NCBI RefSeq assembly: GCF_001653235.2
Contig: NC_035792.1
Coordinates: forward strand, 372,001 to 436,000
Source of the DNA: Pochonia chlamydosporia 170
Lineage: Eukaryota > Ascomycota > Sordariomycetes > Hypocreales > Clavicipitaceae
Reading direction: 5' to 3'
DNA: 64,000 nt
Part shown: one piece after another, positions 23,451 to 33,596 of the stretch
How positions within the stretch are numbered: the first letter of the stretch is position 1
Layout of the letters: each line of letters begins with the position of its first letter
The notes under the pieces: generated by a model
What the model saw: the letters and a program-made list of their open reading frames with translations, nothing else
What the model was told of the DNA's origin: nothing
Databases searched by the model: none
Program-made: the position numbers and the translations under genes

Positions 23451-24338
23451 TTTTGTCAAGATTTGGTGGCTCAGCGGGGACAGTCTGGAACTGAAATTGT
23501 CAGTGAATGTGTTTTCTCAAGTATTGCGGGTTGATAGATACCGTCAGCCTCACTGTCGGATTGAACCAGGCTTGAGTCCCAGCCAGCCCAGTTATTCGAC
23601 CTTGGCGCTTCTCATCTGGTGCTTGTGCATGAAACAAAACCGCTGATGGTTGCAAATCTTGCTGCCCAACTCAGAGAATATGTGGCAACAGGCCCTTGAC
23701 ATACAAGGCAACCAATAAACGCCTTGCTCCTGCGAAGCTGATATGCAGTGAGCCAAACGTGATCACTTGGTGAATTATGACCGCCAAGGAAGGTGTGAAG
23801 AGAGAAAACGGGGGAAATCTTGTTGTGTTGTGATCAAGAGAAAAGCTGAAAACGCTGCAGAGGAATGGTTCCGGGCTTATAAGGTGAGGTCAGGAACCAG
23901 TGAATGTGTCCACCGAAGGAAGCTGTGAATGTGCGCATCAAATCACTGGCCCTTCCTCAACAGAAACGCCCACTCGAGCGTAAACAAATAGTGAGATGGT
24001 CCCTCGGTGGAGCGCCTATAACGCATCTCATTCCGATAGACAAATCGCCTCATGGAGGGTTTCCCTACCAACAGAGCTCATTGTATGTATTAGCGTTGCC
24101 AGGTATAGCTGCACGCTCTTAGGTGTAAAAGTCTGGGGACAGGTAAAATATAGTGTCACGCAGTCTTGTTTAACGAGCGACAAATTTGTCTTAAGGAAAG
24201 AGACTGTACCCTTTAGACTTGATATGCAGTGGACCAAGGTAGCAGGACGATGAGACTCGGTAGATGTTGATAGCGCAGACAGAGTTTAAGCAGAGATCTC
24301 AAATGTTATTCAAGAATGCCTATTGATGTTAATACCCG
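23451..24338. other. Intergenic, 888 nt
   Basis: 5' flank of the dynamin gene and 3' flank of the aminotransferase-IV gene. No further gene is supported. Confidence 0.5.
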
Positions 24339-25154
24339 TCATTCTTTGCTCACCCTTGACCTTCGAATTTTGCCTGGGAAGAAGCCGTCACTGGCATGGC
24401 TAAGCCACACCTCTTCTCCCTCAGCTAACTCGGACACATCGACTGCTTCTTCAACACATAGCCCTTTACTTAGAGCATAGCGCCTCGTTGAACTGGCGTT
24501 ACATCCTGTACTCAGTGGCGGAGTAGCCAGATAACCATTTTCAGTACCATTCCTCCCTCGCCAGACATACACAGTCGTGATGCTTCCCTCCGTCACTTGG
24601 CCTTCCTCGTTCCAGAGCAGCGTCTCCCTGGGTTCCTCGTAAGACACAAGCCCGGCCCTGTCTCTAGCCTCATTATACATGCCTCTAACGGAGGTCTTGT
24701 GACCCGTAAACCTTGATCTTGGCGTTGCAACGGTGTCGACCAGGACATCCCAAATGGGGAGATTGCGAGCCTCGCGTTCACCCTGAAGAAATTGGACGAG
24801 GTCGTCCGCAGTCCGTCCACTGGGTAACTTGACAATTTCGTGCGATAACGGTTTCAACTGTGTTGTCATGGTAGATATTTTGCAGTCGGGGTGTATTTTG
24901 ACATTCACACGCCATGACTGTGTGCGATCTGTAACGGCGTCATCCACGGCAGTTTTGAGGAGTTGAATACCAGCTTCGTCGTCTTGTAGTAGCTGTTGAA
25001 CATGGACAAGCTGGAATTCTGCAGCGGCGTCGCGAAGACGGAGCAAGTGAAACGGTAAGAGGTAGTATGGGAGGTTTACATCGTCCTCTGTGAGATTTGG
25101 CTCAAAGCGAATAGAAGTAAATATGAAAAAGTCGGATGGGAGATTTGCACTCAT
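24339..25154 (-). CDS. Aminotransferase class IV, aminodeoxychorismate-lyase-like
   Basis: A single-exon 271-residue protein. The ATG at 25154 is chosen (MSANLPSDFFIFTSIRF), because the longer frame adds 16 residues without family support. The layout matches fold-type IV PLP enzymes of the PabC/ABZ2 kind: N-terminal FTSIRFEP, a central RFTGHKTSVRGMYNEAR block with the presumptive PLP-lysine, and the glycine/threonine loop EEGQVTEGSITTVYV that contacts the cofactor phosphate. It then has LSTGCNASSTRRYAL and VSELAEGEEVWLSHA. Such enzymes release pyruvate from 4-amino-4-deoxychorismate to make p-aminobenzoate for folate. Some fungal paralogues act on other amino acids, so the exact substrate is inferred. 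No targeting peptide is seen. Confidence 0.8.
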   Translation of the reverse strand: MSANLPSDFFIFTSIRFEPNLTEDDVNLPYYLLPFHLLRLRDAAAEFQLVHVQQLLQDDEAGIQLLKTAVDDAVTDRTQSWRVNVKIHPDCKISTMTTQLKPLSHEIVKLPSGRTADDLVQFLQGEREARNLPIWDVLVDTVATPRSRFTGHKTSVRGMYNEARDRAGLVSYEEPRETLLWNEEGQVTEGSITTVYVWRGRNGTENGYLATPPLSTGCNASSTRRYALSKGLCVEEAVDVSELAEGEEVWLSHASDGFFPGKIRRSRVSKE

Positions 25155-25558
25155 GGTATAGCCTTTTTGTCCTGTGGTATACTGAGATATAATACGTTTC
25201 AATTTGGATATTCTCTGACAAGAAAATGGGTTTACTATTGAGGGAAGCGTGTTTTATAGCCGGTTTGGTCCTTGGCGGGATTGGGGAGCTCCGCACTGAA
25301 TTATTAATCACACCACTTGTTTGCACCGTAATGAGTGTCGTATTCTATCTATATATACGACTAGTTCTTGGTTTTCCACCTGGTCAACATTTAATGGTTC
25401 AGCCACCAAACCGAATAAATCTCGTCAAGCCCTCCTGCACTGCTTTGACCTATTAAATACCAGACATGTATGTAACAGTCGCTCAATCGGGTCGTGCCTG
25501 CCCTAACCCTGAGAACATCTATTGGCACCGTGCTCCCATACCGCCCTCTTGCCGAAAA
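25155..25558. other. Intergenic, about 400 nt, divergent promoters
   Basis: Separates the minus-strand aminotransferase gene from the plus-strand conserved protein. Nothing specific is seen. Confidence 0.4.
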
Positions 25559-26415
25559 ATGTCAAATCAGGTGATGCATTTGACCAGACCTCGTTCCATT
25601 TTCTCTTCTCCCCATCGATTTCGAATCCTTCCTTTCAATGTTGGGGTCAGCAGCCAATCTGGCCGAACTTGACCTTCGCTACCGCAACAATTGCAAGCAA
25701 ATATCCGCCGTATCGTAGCTTGCCGAGAGACCAAACCTACAGCATTACCATTATAACCACGACGTCGCAACCAGCCCGAGTTCTTGCCATCTCTTTGCGC
25801 AAACAACCATTCTTTGACGAGATGTACGCCACTCTTCTGGCGGCCCTCAGGTCAAAAGCTGAGCTTCAGCGGGCTGAAAACTCCACGTCAGCAATTACGC
25901 TTTTGTCACAGCGACCAGAGCCTTTGGCCGTACTAATTACAGACGAAGCCTTGACTCTCGGGGCTAGTATTTCTGTTTGGGAATCGGTTCTCGCATATGT
26001 CCGCGGCGGAGGCACAGCAATCGTCATGGGCCACTTCCCCTCCTTCGCACGGCTGAACAACGTAGAGCCATTTTTCTCTCGAGCAGGTCTGCCGTGGGGA
26101 GCTGGATCTTACCACAGGACGACGTTGGCATTGAACCAATCTGCGGTTGGTGTGGCCAACGCCCAGAAGCTACCACAAAAGTACAGCCAGAAGGCCGTGT
26201 TTGTGAAGAACGTCGCACCAGAGGATATGTGGTACAATACCGACAATGACTCGGTGGTTGAGTCTTTGGTCTTTGCTCCAACAAGCGCAAAAGTGGTTGG
26301 AGTAACTGCCGTGGCATTGGCCAATATCGGCGAAGGAAAGCTGGGCTATGTCGGTGACGTAAATGCAGAGGAAGGGTCGAATGCGGTCGTCCTTGCCATG
26401 TGCGGACTCCTGTAA
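25559..26415 (+). CDS. Conserved fungal protein of unknown function (5' exon tentative)
   Basis: The body of the protein is clear from PARVLAISLRKQPFFDE (about 25755) to the stop at 26413-26415. It contains VLITDEAL, the block YVRGGGTAIVMGHFPSF, AGLPWGAGSYHRTT, and a C-terminal LGYVGDVNAEEGSNAVVLAMCGL. The fold resembles a flavodoxin or glutamine-amidotransferase-like alpha/beta sheet, but no catalytic Cys-His pair is obvious. The family looks conserved in ascomycetes and has no role I can name. No in-frame ATG precedes this body. A plausible start is the ATG at 25559 (four codons), spliced from 25570 to 25651 across an 80-nt intron with a pyrimidine-rich 3' part, giving 258 residues. The 3' three quarters are certain and the start is not. 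Confidence 0.7.
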
Positions 26416-26749
26416 TCAGGCACTGGGCCAAGTGTAATCTGTCAATATGAGAAGCAGCCGGAAGTGGGATACATGTGTTGACGCTCTCGCCGCAGTAATT
26501 CAACCAGTATGGACCTTGACCTTTGCTATACCACACGGGGTGCTCTCTTTCATAGGCATCCTTTCAGACTTTCAGGAGTTTGTAGACATCGGAGCCGAAG
26601 AGGAGCCGTTTACCCCATCGCTTGAACTAAGAACCTTATCTCGGAATGGTCGAATCGCAATTTCACACTCATCCAACTCCCGTCATTCCAGAAACTTGCC
26701 CAGCAACATCAACTCCAAAGTGAAAGGAGAGAGCCATCAAGATATCAAA

Positions 26750-27187
26750 ATGTCAGCTCCAATGCAGGATCCAGGCGAGAAGTCTCTCTCAAAGTTGCTT
26801 GCGACCCTGACCACAATTCTCCACCCCACGACATTTGTCTTCGCGACGCTCAAAGACGAAGCACACGCGCCGCCAATGTCGGAGGTCCAACTCTTCTTTC
26901 GCGAATCAGAAGGTATTACAGTCATCACAAGCCTCTATTGCGCCAAGCTACATAATCTGGAGTACTTCTTCCCGTGTAAGATGATTACTCTCAATGTTAC
27001 TTCGAGTTTGGAGGCGGTGGGGTTCATGGCGGTTATTGCGACGAGGTTAGCGACCAAGGAAATGGGTGTTAATCCAGTTAGTGGATTCTATCATGACCAT
27101 TTGTTTGTTCCGCTTGGGAGGGAACACGAGGCGATTGAGACGCTGGCCGAGTTGGCGGAGGAGAAGAAGAGGGAAGCTGGCTTGTAG
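26750..27187 (+). CDS. ACT-domain protein (DUF2241/ACT_3 type)
   Basis: A 145-residue single-exon protein starting MSAPMQDPGEKSL. The frame is open upstream to 26447, but the ATG at 26750 sits after an A-rich context (ATCAAA) and matches the family start. The first half (LHPTTFVFATLKDE, then SEVQLFFRESEGITVITSLYCA) and the second half (CKMITLNVTSSLEAVGFMAVIATRLA, GVNPVSGFYHDHLFVP) are the two ACT-like units found in this family in bacteria and fungi. Such domains usually bind amino acids and regulate enzymes, but stand-alone members have no established substrate. It follows the conserved protein in the same direction with a 334-nt gap. The gap contains an open frame, probably 5' UTR. Confidence 0.85.
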   Translation: MSAPMQDPGEKSLSKLLATLTTILHPTTFVFATLKDEAHAPPMSEVQLFFRESEGITVITSLYCAKLHNLEYFFPCKMITLNVTSSLEAVGFMAVIATRLATKEMGVNPVSGFYHDHLFVPLGREHEAIETLAELAEEKKREAGL

Positions 27188-28866
27188 GGTTGTTGTGGAT
27201 TGAGCAGCGACCGTGTCTGTTCATCAAGTTAGCTGTGACAAAGCAAATGATTGAAGAAAAGTAGCCTCCAGTAGAACCTTTTCGTCAGGTGTATTCGCAA
27301 TAAGCGCCTCTGTGAAGATGAACTGTTCATTCTAACCTGACGGGTTGCGGACCACTACCACACATGAGCGCTAATGTGCCGTTGTGCAACTGATAGTCTT
27401 ACTTGGGGCCGGTTTTTCGTTGTTACTTAACGTCGTATATTAGAAAATGAAGTTATGCTCATTCTTTCGGTATCATTATTGCATGCCCGCTGTGCCAGAG
27501 TTCAGCAAAGTCTATTGTACGGAAGAGGCATCAAGGATTTGTTAGACTCTTGCAGAAGTGCTGAGCGGAGAGACATGCGACGCCCGTTTGTTAGACGACG
27601 TTACAGTAAGTATATGGGACATAAAATTGTGCTTTCTCTTTAACGTCAGACCAAACTGAGCAATGCAGAGCGAAGGGTATGTAACCCGACATTTTGGTTG
27701 CGTGTTACAGCGTTGATCAACGACACAAGAACTGCCGAGGCTCACCAGCTGCCATTTACCAGCGCAGCTTTAGTCGTCCGTCAATTCCTTACCAGGTAAT
27801 TTTGCGAACCAAATAGGGTCAAGTTGCGGTCTGCGCAGGGGTTTTGTTGAACCGGACTTCATGCATCGGTAGTTGGTCCGGACTGCCGTTGTCAACCACA
27901 GTGACAAGGCAGATGTGTCTCTGAGTCACTAGAGAGTATACACAAAGAAGAAAACACGCCTTGCTGACGTACTAACTTTCGTAATCGAAAATGAGATTTT
28001 GAAAACTTGTGGTAGCATTGGTTCATGGCACTCACATCGGGATTGCGTGGTGGGCTGATTTGCTCTGTCAGTGTTTTGACCGGAGATTTTATGCAGGGTG
28101 CTTTTACAGTAAACAGAATAGTAGTACCACTTGAATACCCTTTCATGTGAATTGTCTACTCTGCTCTATCAAGACACAAGTTGTTTCCAAGCCGTACAAC
28201 ACTACCGCAACCCAATGAAGTGCAAAATTGTCTCATCTGCTATCTAGTGGAAACTATTGTTCTATTCCTATTAACTTCTGCTACATTATTAACCTGTTTG
28301 TTGACAGCTGAGGTGTTGGCAAAAATCTCGCCAATGACGCCAGTCATAACAGGAGTGGAACCTATGAACACTGCGATCACGCTACACAATTGAACTGACA
28401 TAACCTTGGATGACATGTGAAAGCTGTGCGTTCTGAAACTTCCTTCGAGGACTAGGCATCGAATACTCGTTGCCACAGTGTCTGACGTAGATATGACCAT
28501 GACATTGTCAAACTGCCCATGTGCCCAGCCGTAGGGCAAAGACCCCTGTATTGCACATGTAAGGGACTGAGTGATCAGCGCTCCCAACAAAAATGTATCG
28601 AATTCCCAGGTTTCTAGCCATTACTTCAGCATTTCTAAATAAAATATTGTAGGTAGAGGTCAGGCTTACGTAGCAATGTACGTAGCAACATGCGCGGTTG
28701 TCTACGCAGTAAACATCTGATGGTGACCAAGAACTGCCTCCGATTCCGTCTCGAGCGCAATTGACAATGCAACTATCGTCAGAGCTCTTTTATAAAAAGG
28801 CCAGCTAGGCTCTCGATCTGTATCTTGTTTCGCATATCAAAAACTAAATCGACAAAGTCAGCCAAA
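27188..28866. other. Intergenic, 1.7 kb, with possible decayed coding traces
   Basis: No intact gene is supported. On the minus strand, 28240-28590 is open for 116 codons without an ATG and looks partly protein-like. An adjacent block upstream (28600-28770) is open in another frame and interrupted by TAG. This may be a gene relic or chance. The last 80 nt form the promoter of the DUF3712 gene. Confidence 0.35.
28791..28799 (+). promoter_or_regulatory. TATA box of the DUF3712 gene
   Basis: TATAAAAAG stands 76 nt before the ATG at 28867, a usual distance for a fungal core promoter. Confidence 0.55.
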
Positions 28867-29676
28867 ATGAACGCCATTACTCAAGCTATTTTGAAACAGT
28901 CGAAGTTGGAGGTGGAGCATATCAAAATCACAAAGGCAACGAAAGAGTGAGCACCCCAAAAATTACATGCGCCAAGACGATAACTAACCATGTGTAGCAC
29001 TTTTCTCATGTCTATAAAGTCCAAACTCACCAAAATTGGAATAACCACGGCTCACATGTCCGAAATGACAGTCGACATGGTCGGACCAGGCGGCGTGTTT
29101 GGACGTCTCGACATTCCACCTGCCAAGATTGGCCGTACGGGAGCTGATATTATTATTGCCGACCAAGTCGTCCAGATTCTAGACATGAATGCTTTCAAGG
29201 CATTTGTAACGTCTATTATGCAGGATGATGAATTAGTCCTCCGCCTTGACAATGGACATTGCACTATTAAGGCACTGGGTCGAACTGCGAGCATTGTCTA
29301 CGCCAAAGACATACCTCTCAAAGGACTAAAGAGCCTGAAGGTGAATGTCATACAAACGGAGCCTGAAGATGGTGGATACAAGAACACGATGCTCATGGTT
29401 AATTCATCCCCGTTTGAGATTGACCTCGGTACAGTGCAGTATGAGGTTCTGGGCGAAGATGGGGCGGTAATAGCCAAACAGAAAGGGTCGAGCTATATCA
29501 GTCGCGGGGAGTCAAAAGCGAGTGTGACAGGGCCCATCACAGGCAAGACGTCCAAGAGCCAAGTTCGGTTTATTGGTGTGGATGTGGACGAGGACAATTG
29601 GTACAAGGAGATCATCAAGGCGGTTGATATCACGGTTGGAATACCACGCCAGTCGACTGCCTGGCGTACTAGTTGA
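28867..29676 (+). CDS. DUF3712 / LEA-like fungal protein
   Basis: Two exons, 28867-28946 and 28998-29676, with a 51-nt intron (ATAACTAACC branch); 252 residues. The N-terminus has no signal peptide or transmembrane helix, unlike many DUF3712 proteins that are anchored in the vacuolar or plasma membrane. The core includes a repeated beta-rich pattern: DTFLMSIKSKLTKIG, MVGPGGVFGRLDIP, then LVLRLDNGHCTIKALGRTA and NTMLMVNSSPFEIDLGTVQYEVL. This resembles tandem LEA14-like immunoglobulin folds. Function is unknown; such folds are linked to lipid transfer or stress in other proteins (inference). A TATA box lies 76 nt upstream, suggesting a well-regulated mRNA. Confidence 0.8.
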
Positions 29677-29867
29677 TCAACAGGCAGATCTTGACAGACG
29701 ACTTTGCAATGCTTCTTTTATAGAGTTTAATAGAATGTAATACTGTTTTATGGTTACGCGAATATACATCGTTATCTGTAGAGGTACTCTTACATCATGC
29801 TGTACATCAATTTCCAACCTTAACACCACCTGTTCGATTTTCCTAACACTGCCACTTCATACTGTGT

Positions 29868-30329
29868 CTAAACGTCAAAGTAACAAATAGCAGTCTGACT
29901 GCTCGAAAAAGCCTGAAACCCACCACCCTCATGCCCACACTTCGGCTGCTTCTTCGACGTATCATAATGATACCCCTTATACTCAAAGTCGATGTTACAT
30001 GTCCCCGCAACCGGGAAATGACAGGCATTCACCTCAATCTTGGACGGCAGACCATCCGACAATGTGCATTTCACGCATACACCATCGCTCTTCTCGCATT
30101 TAGCGCCGTGATTCTTGCCGTCTTTGTCGATGAAGCTGAGTGATTGGGTGAAGATTCCGCTGCCGCCTTCGCCTTGGCCCTCTGCTCCGCCGGGGTTAGG
30201 GATGGTGAGGTCTTCGCAGTCATATGCGATTTTCTCTTTGCCAGATTTGTCGCTGGGAGTGCGGCCGTGGAGTGTTGGGGAGGCAATTGCGGTGGCGGCG
30301 AGGAGGGAGAGAATAGCTGCGGATTTCAT
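29868..30329 (-). CDS. Small secreted protein, 153 residues
   Basis: A single exon from the ATG at 30329. Residues 1-16 (MKSAAILSLLAATAIA) are a clear signal peptide. The mature part starts SPTLHGRTPSDK, which could be trimmed further, and holds six cysteines (DCEDL, KCEKS, VCVKC, HFPVAGTC and others) plus a Gly-rich acidic loop (GGAEGQGEGGSG). No known domain is recognised. It reads as a small secreted, disulfide-stabilised fungal protein of the effector-candidate kind. It ends tail-to-tail with the DUF3712 gene, 191 nt apart. A TATA box sits 119 nt upstream of the start. Confidence 0.75.
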   Translation of the reverse strand: MKSAAILSLLAATAIASPTLHGRTPSDKSGKEKIAYDCEDLTIPNPGGAEGQGEGGSGIFTQSLSFIDKDGKNHGAKCEKSDGVCVKCTLSDGLPSKIEVNACHFPVAGTCNIDFEYKGYHYDTSKKQPKCGHEGGGFQAFSSSQTAICYFDV

Positions 30330-30447
30330 TGTGGAGGGTATTCTTGATAAGACGTATAGAAGTTTTAGATAGTAGTTGATAATGCTTGAATTGCTTGGAA
30401 TGAGTTATTGAGTAGTTCAAGTCGAAAGCACGGAGACATTCCACGAA

Positions 30448-30454
30448 CTTTATA
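30448..30454 (-). promoter_or_regulatory. TATA box of the small secreted protein gene
   Basis: On the minus strand TATAAAG lies 119 nt upstream of the ATG at 30329. Confidence 0.45.
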
Positions 30455-31560
30455 CTTCTGCAGCAGTGCGTCTTCTCCTCAGTGAATACTATAAAATCCT
30501 CACTAGAATCCTGATAAAGTCAAAACTAAACAGTTGAAGAAACCATCGACATACCGATTTAGAAACTTTTGTCCAACTTTGAGGTAAAGTGCTATGATTG
30601 GCCGGTATTTTGATGCCTGCTGTGGATGTCGTCAAGATCGGCATAAGGGAGTAAGACAGCTGATGCGTGCCGAGACGATCGCAAAGGATGAGTATGCATG
30701 TCACCTAGTTCGGTGCATATCGTTCTGGAAGGATGGGAATAGATCCAGAAGCTGTCCGGTCGGTGCGCTGTGACTTCGTAAAGACATCAGCCTACTCACT
30801 ACATTGGACAGTTTACAAGGTTAACATGCTTCATCTTGGGCATTGCTTCACCCGTTCACACCGGACGATGCTGGGAACCGACTGGAAATATCAGTGGAAT
30901 TGAGAAGGTCAAGTCTCTACTGGCACGTACGAATAACTGCAATTGAGATTCTCTAAGAGTTGAGCCAATACTGGCCCTTCGAATCTTTCGTCCCATGATG
31001 CAATCACCTCACAGATGCAAACAAGACATGCGACTAGCACTTGTGGTGGGAATAGAGCCAACACCAGAACGCGCACCATTTTACCTGTTTGGTATACGCT
31101 AACAAATCAACCTACCAACTACATTCCATCGGAGGAATCAGTCTGCAAAGGTGTGTCTGGTATAAGCTTTCTGATCCGGCTAGCATATTGTGGATCCTCT
31201 ATACTTCTCTTCTAACTAAGTGAACTGCTTGGAGATGATTACTTCTTACAAAGATGGTACATGGGGAATAGAATGCCTCTCTTCCACGTTTTCGCCAGGC
31301 TCCATCAACTATTGAACGACAAATGCATTAAGCCCAACTTTATTAACAATTGATCATGCTGCTTGCTGGTCGAAGGAAGTTCTACGTCAGTGACGTGCAT
31401 CGGCCTATCCGTAGCTGTCGATCGAATCCTTCGTGGCGATTGGGTCCACCACGTAGCGCAGATGATCCTTGAGATCTCACTACAGCTGAAAAAAAAGCAT
31501 CTTACAAAGTCCGAGGGATTCCTAGTCACAAATTCCCCTTTCCACGTACCGTTGGTCGAC
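30455..31560. other. Intergenic, 1.1 kb
   Basis: 5' flank of the secreted-protein gene and 3' flank of ERG4. No gene is supported. Confidence 0.5.
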
Positions 31561-33128
31561 TTAAATGATGTACTGTCCAGTGTTAGTAAATGAGAACTAC
31601 CCCGAATATTGAGGCACTTACAGGGATAAAGAGGTATGGGACCTCCTTCTCATACTGCGTCCAAGCATCGCCATACTTTCGACGGCAACGCTCAATGTCT
31701 CTCATGGCACGGTGAATGATCATGACCATGAAAAATACCGAGTAGAACCACGGGAATGGACTCCTGTAAGAAGTGTTAGCCAGCTCATACTGTTTCATCT
31801 TATCACGGCAGAACATACTTGAAGCCCGTGATCAAGCCCCATGAAAATGAAAAGAACATGTCGGGTACATAGTTTGGCTTTCTGATGATACCGAACCATC
31901 CATCTACCAAGATGCGCTCCCCAGCCTGCGTCTCCAGAGTACGGGGGTTCTTGACAATCTGCCACGGCAGTTGGGGGAACGTGTTGCGCTTGGTGAGCTT
32001 GCCTTGGCGCTCCATCTGACGGAATCCATTCTTCTGGCTATTGGATGTATCCCACATCCAGTACATGAAGAGGTAGACAACGACTAGCCCGACTAGAGCG
32101 TATCGATTCCAGCGATATTCGGAAGGGTGGTGGTTGGCAAGGTAAATTGCGCAGTGGCAATAGCTGAAGGGGACGCCCGCCATGTTCCAGAATGTGAGCA
32201 TAAATCCGAGCTTCTCAAAGTACATGTCCCTGAATTAGGTTAGCAATGGCGCTCTTTGACGTCACTCCCTAATAACTTACCAACTAGACGTAATCAACTC
32301 TTCTCCCTTGGCACATGCATTCACGTACAAGTAATGAGCCATAACCAAAAACAGCACCTCTGCGGAGACATATCCATACGTCTCATACTGCTTTGCCGCG
32401 GTGCCACATGAAATGAAGAACAAGATGAACCACGGAATGCGAACTTCATAAAACATCTTGAAGTCAAGAATACCAATACGGGGATTCAGCTCTGCGCCCA
32501 TGAAGAAGTCGTAGATGGGGTATCCGGTAAGGCGATGTGTGCGGTTGCGAATGATGGCTTGGAAATATACAATGAAGCTGTTGATGAAGCCAGAGAAAAT
32601 TGCCACCGTCATGATTGAGCCAAACTCGTCCACAACGGTGTACAGGGGGAAAACCTTAGTAAAATGCAGAGCGGCAACAATGATCAGGGTGGCGTAGAAG
32701 CTGGTGTAGGCCGAGCAATAGTACGGTAAGCGTTTGAAGTTTTCATGAGGCAATGGACGGCCCTGCAAGGACACACCAGGCATGAAGCAGTACATGAGCA
32801 TCTCAACAACGAACCATACCCAGTAGATTACCCAGGCCTTGGCGGTTGGATAAGCACCTTCATACACCAAGTTGACTAGATGGTGCGCGAATTCGGTCAA
32901 AGTCTCGCCGTCCTTGGGCAATGGGATTTTGCCGTTGTAATAGATTGCTCCAATCCACATGTACCACATGAGGATAGGAAACCCAATCATCAAGGCGAGG
33001 ACACCAAGAGAGCCGCCAAATTCGAATTCTTCGGAGTGGCCATCATTGAAGACCGCATTCTCCTTTTCGGATTTCTCAGTGGCCGCGGCGCTGCTGGACT
33101 GGCCGTTCGTTCGGGCGCGTACAGCCAT
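31561..33128 (-). CDS. ERG4: Delta24(24(1))/C-24(28) sterol reductase
   Basis: Four exons, 33128-32281, 32229-31819, 31763-31622 and a 12-nt last exon 31572-31561, giving 470 residues with consistent phases and CTAAC branch sites. It is a polytopic membrane protein with about eight hydrophobic spans. It carries sterol-reductase family signatures: [20 protein letters not shown], then [27 protein letters not shown] (split by residues here), and the C-terminal [21 protein letters not shown] that binds NADPH in the ERG4/ERG24 family. The enzyme reduces the C-24(28) bond in the last step of ergosterol synthesis at the endoplasmic reticulum. The hydrophilic N-terminus (first 35 residues) is typical. 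It is transcribed divergently from a Zn2Cys6 factor, with 468 nt between the start codons. Confidence 0.93.
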
Positions 33129-33596
33129 AGTGATGACGACGTATATGCTTGGGGTAATGAAAGAATGCCAAAAACAAAAAAAGAATGAATCAATTTATCG
33201 ACTGCCACAGAAATGTTTATCTACATGGTTGGGTATAAATAATTCCGAGACAAAAACCAGCGCCCAACTCAGCCATCTGTGATGAAGAAATTGCACACCG
33301 GGAATCATCAATCGTAGAAATATGAAGCGAGCCGTTGAAAGTCGAATGTGGGTATGGGAATGTGTAGCGAACCAATCGGCATCGAATACTCTCAGTCTTG
33401 GGATTTCGTCACATTGAAAGGGAAATCACAACCGAGCGAGACAAGAGGTGGGTCGTTCCTGGACCGGTTAGCGCCCTCGCTCCTTCCTGCCGTTCTGCAT
33501 TTGCACAACGAGAGGGAAAATCACGGCGAGCAGGTTTGCCGTGCACGACTTTCATCCCTCCTCCGGGTCGATGCTGCTGACAACTGCACAGCACTT
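33129..33596. promoter_or_regulatory. Shared divergent promoter region, ERG4 and Zn2Cys6 gene
   Basis: 468 nt separate the two start codons. I can point to no clear TATA box or named operator. The arrangement itself suggests possible co-regulation. Confidence 0.4.

Noticed and set aside
28240..28770. Protein-like minus-strand frames, possible lost gene
   Set aside because: No ATG, a TAG inside, overlap with the promoter of the DUF3712 gene, and no recognisable family. Could be chance.
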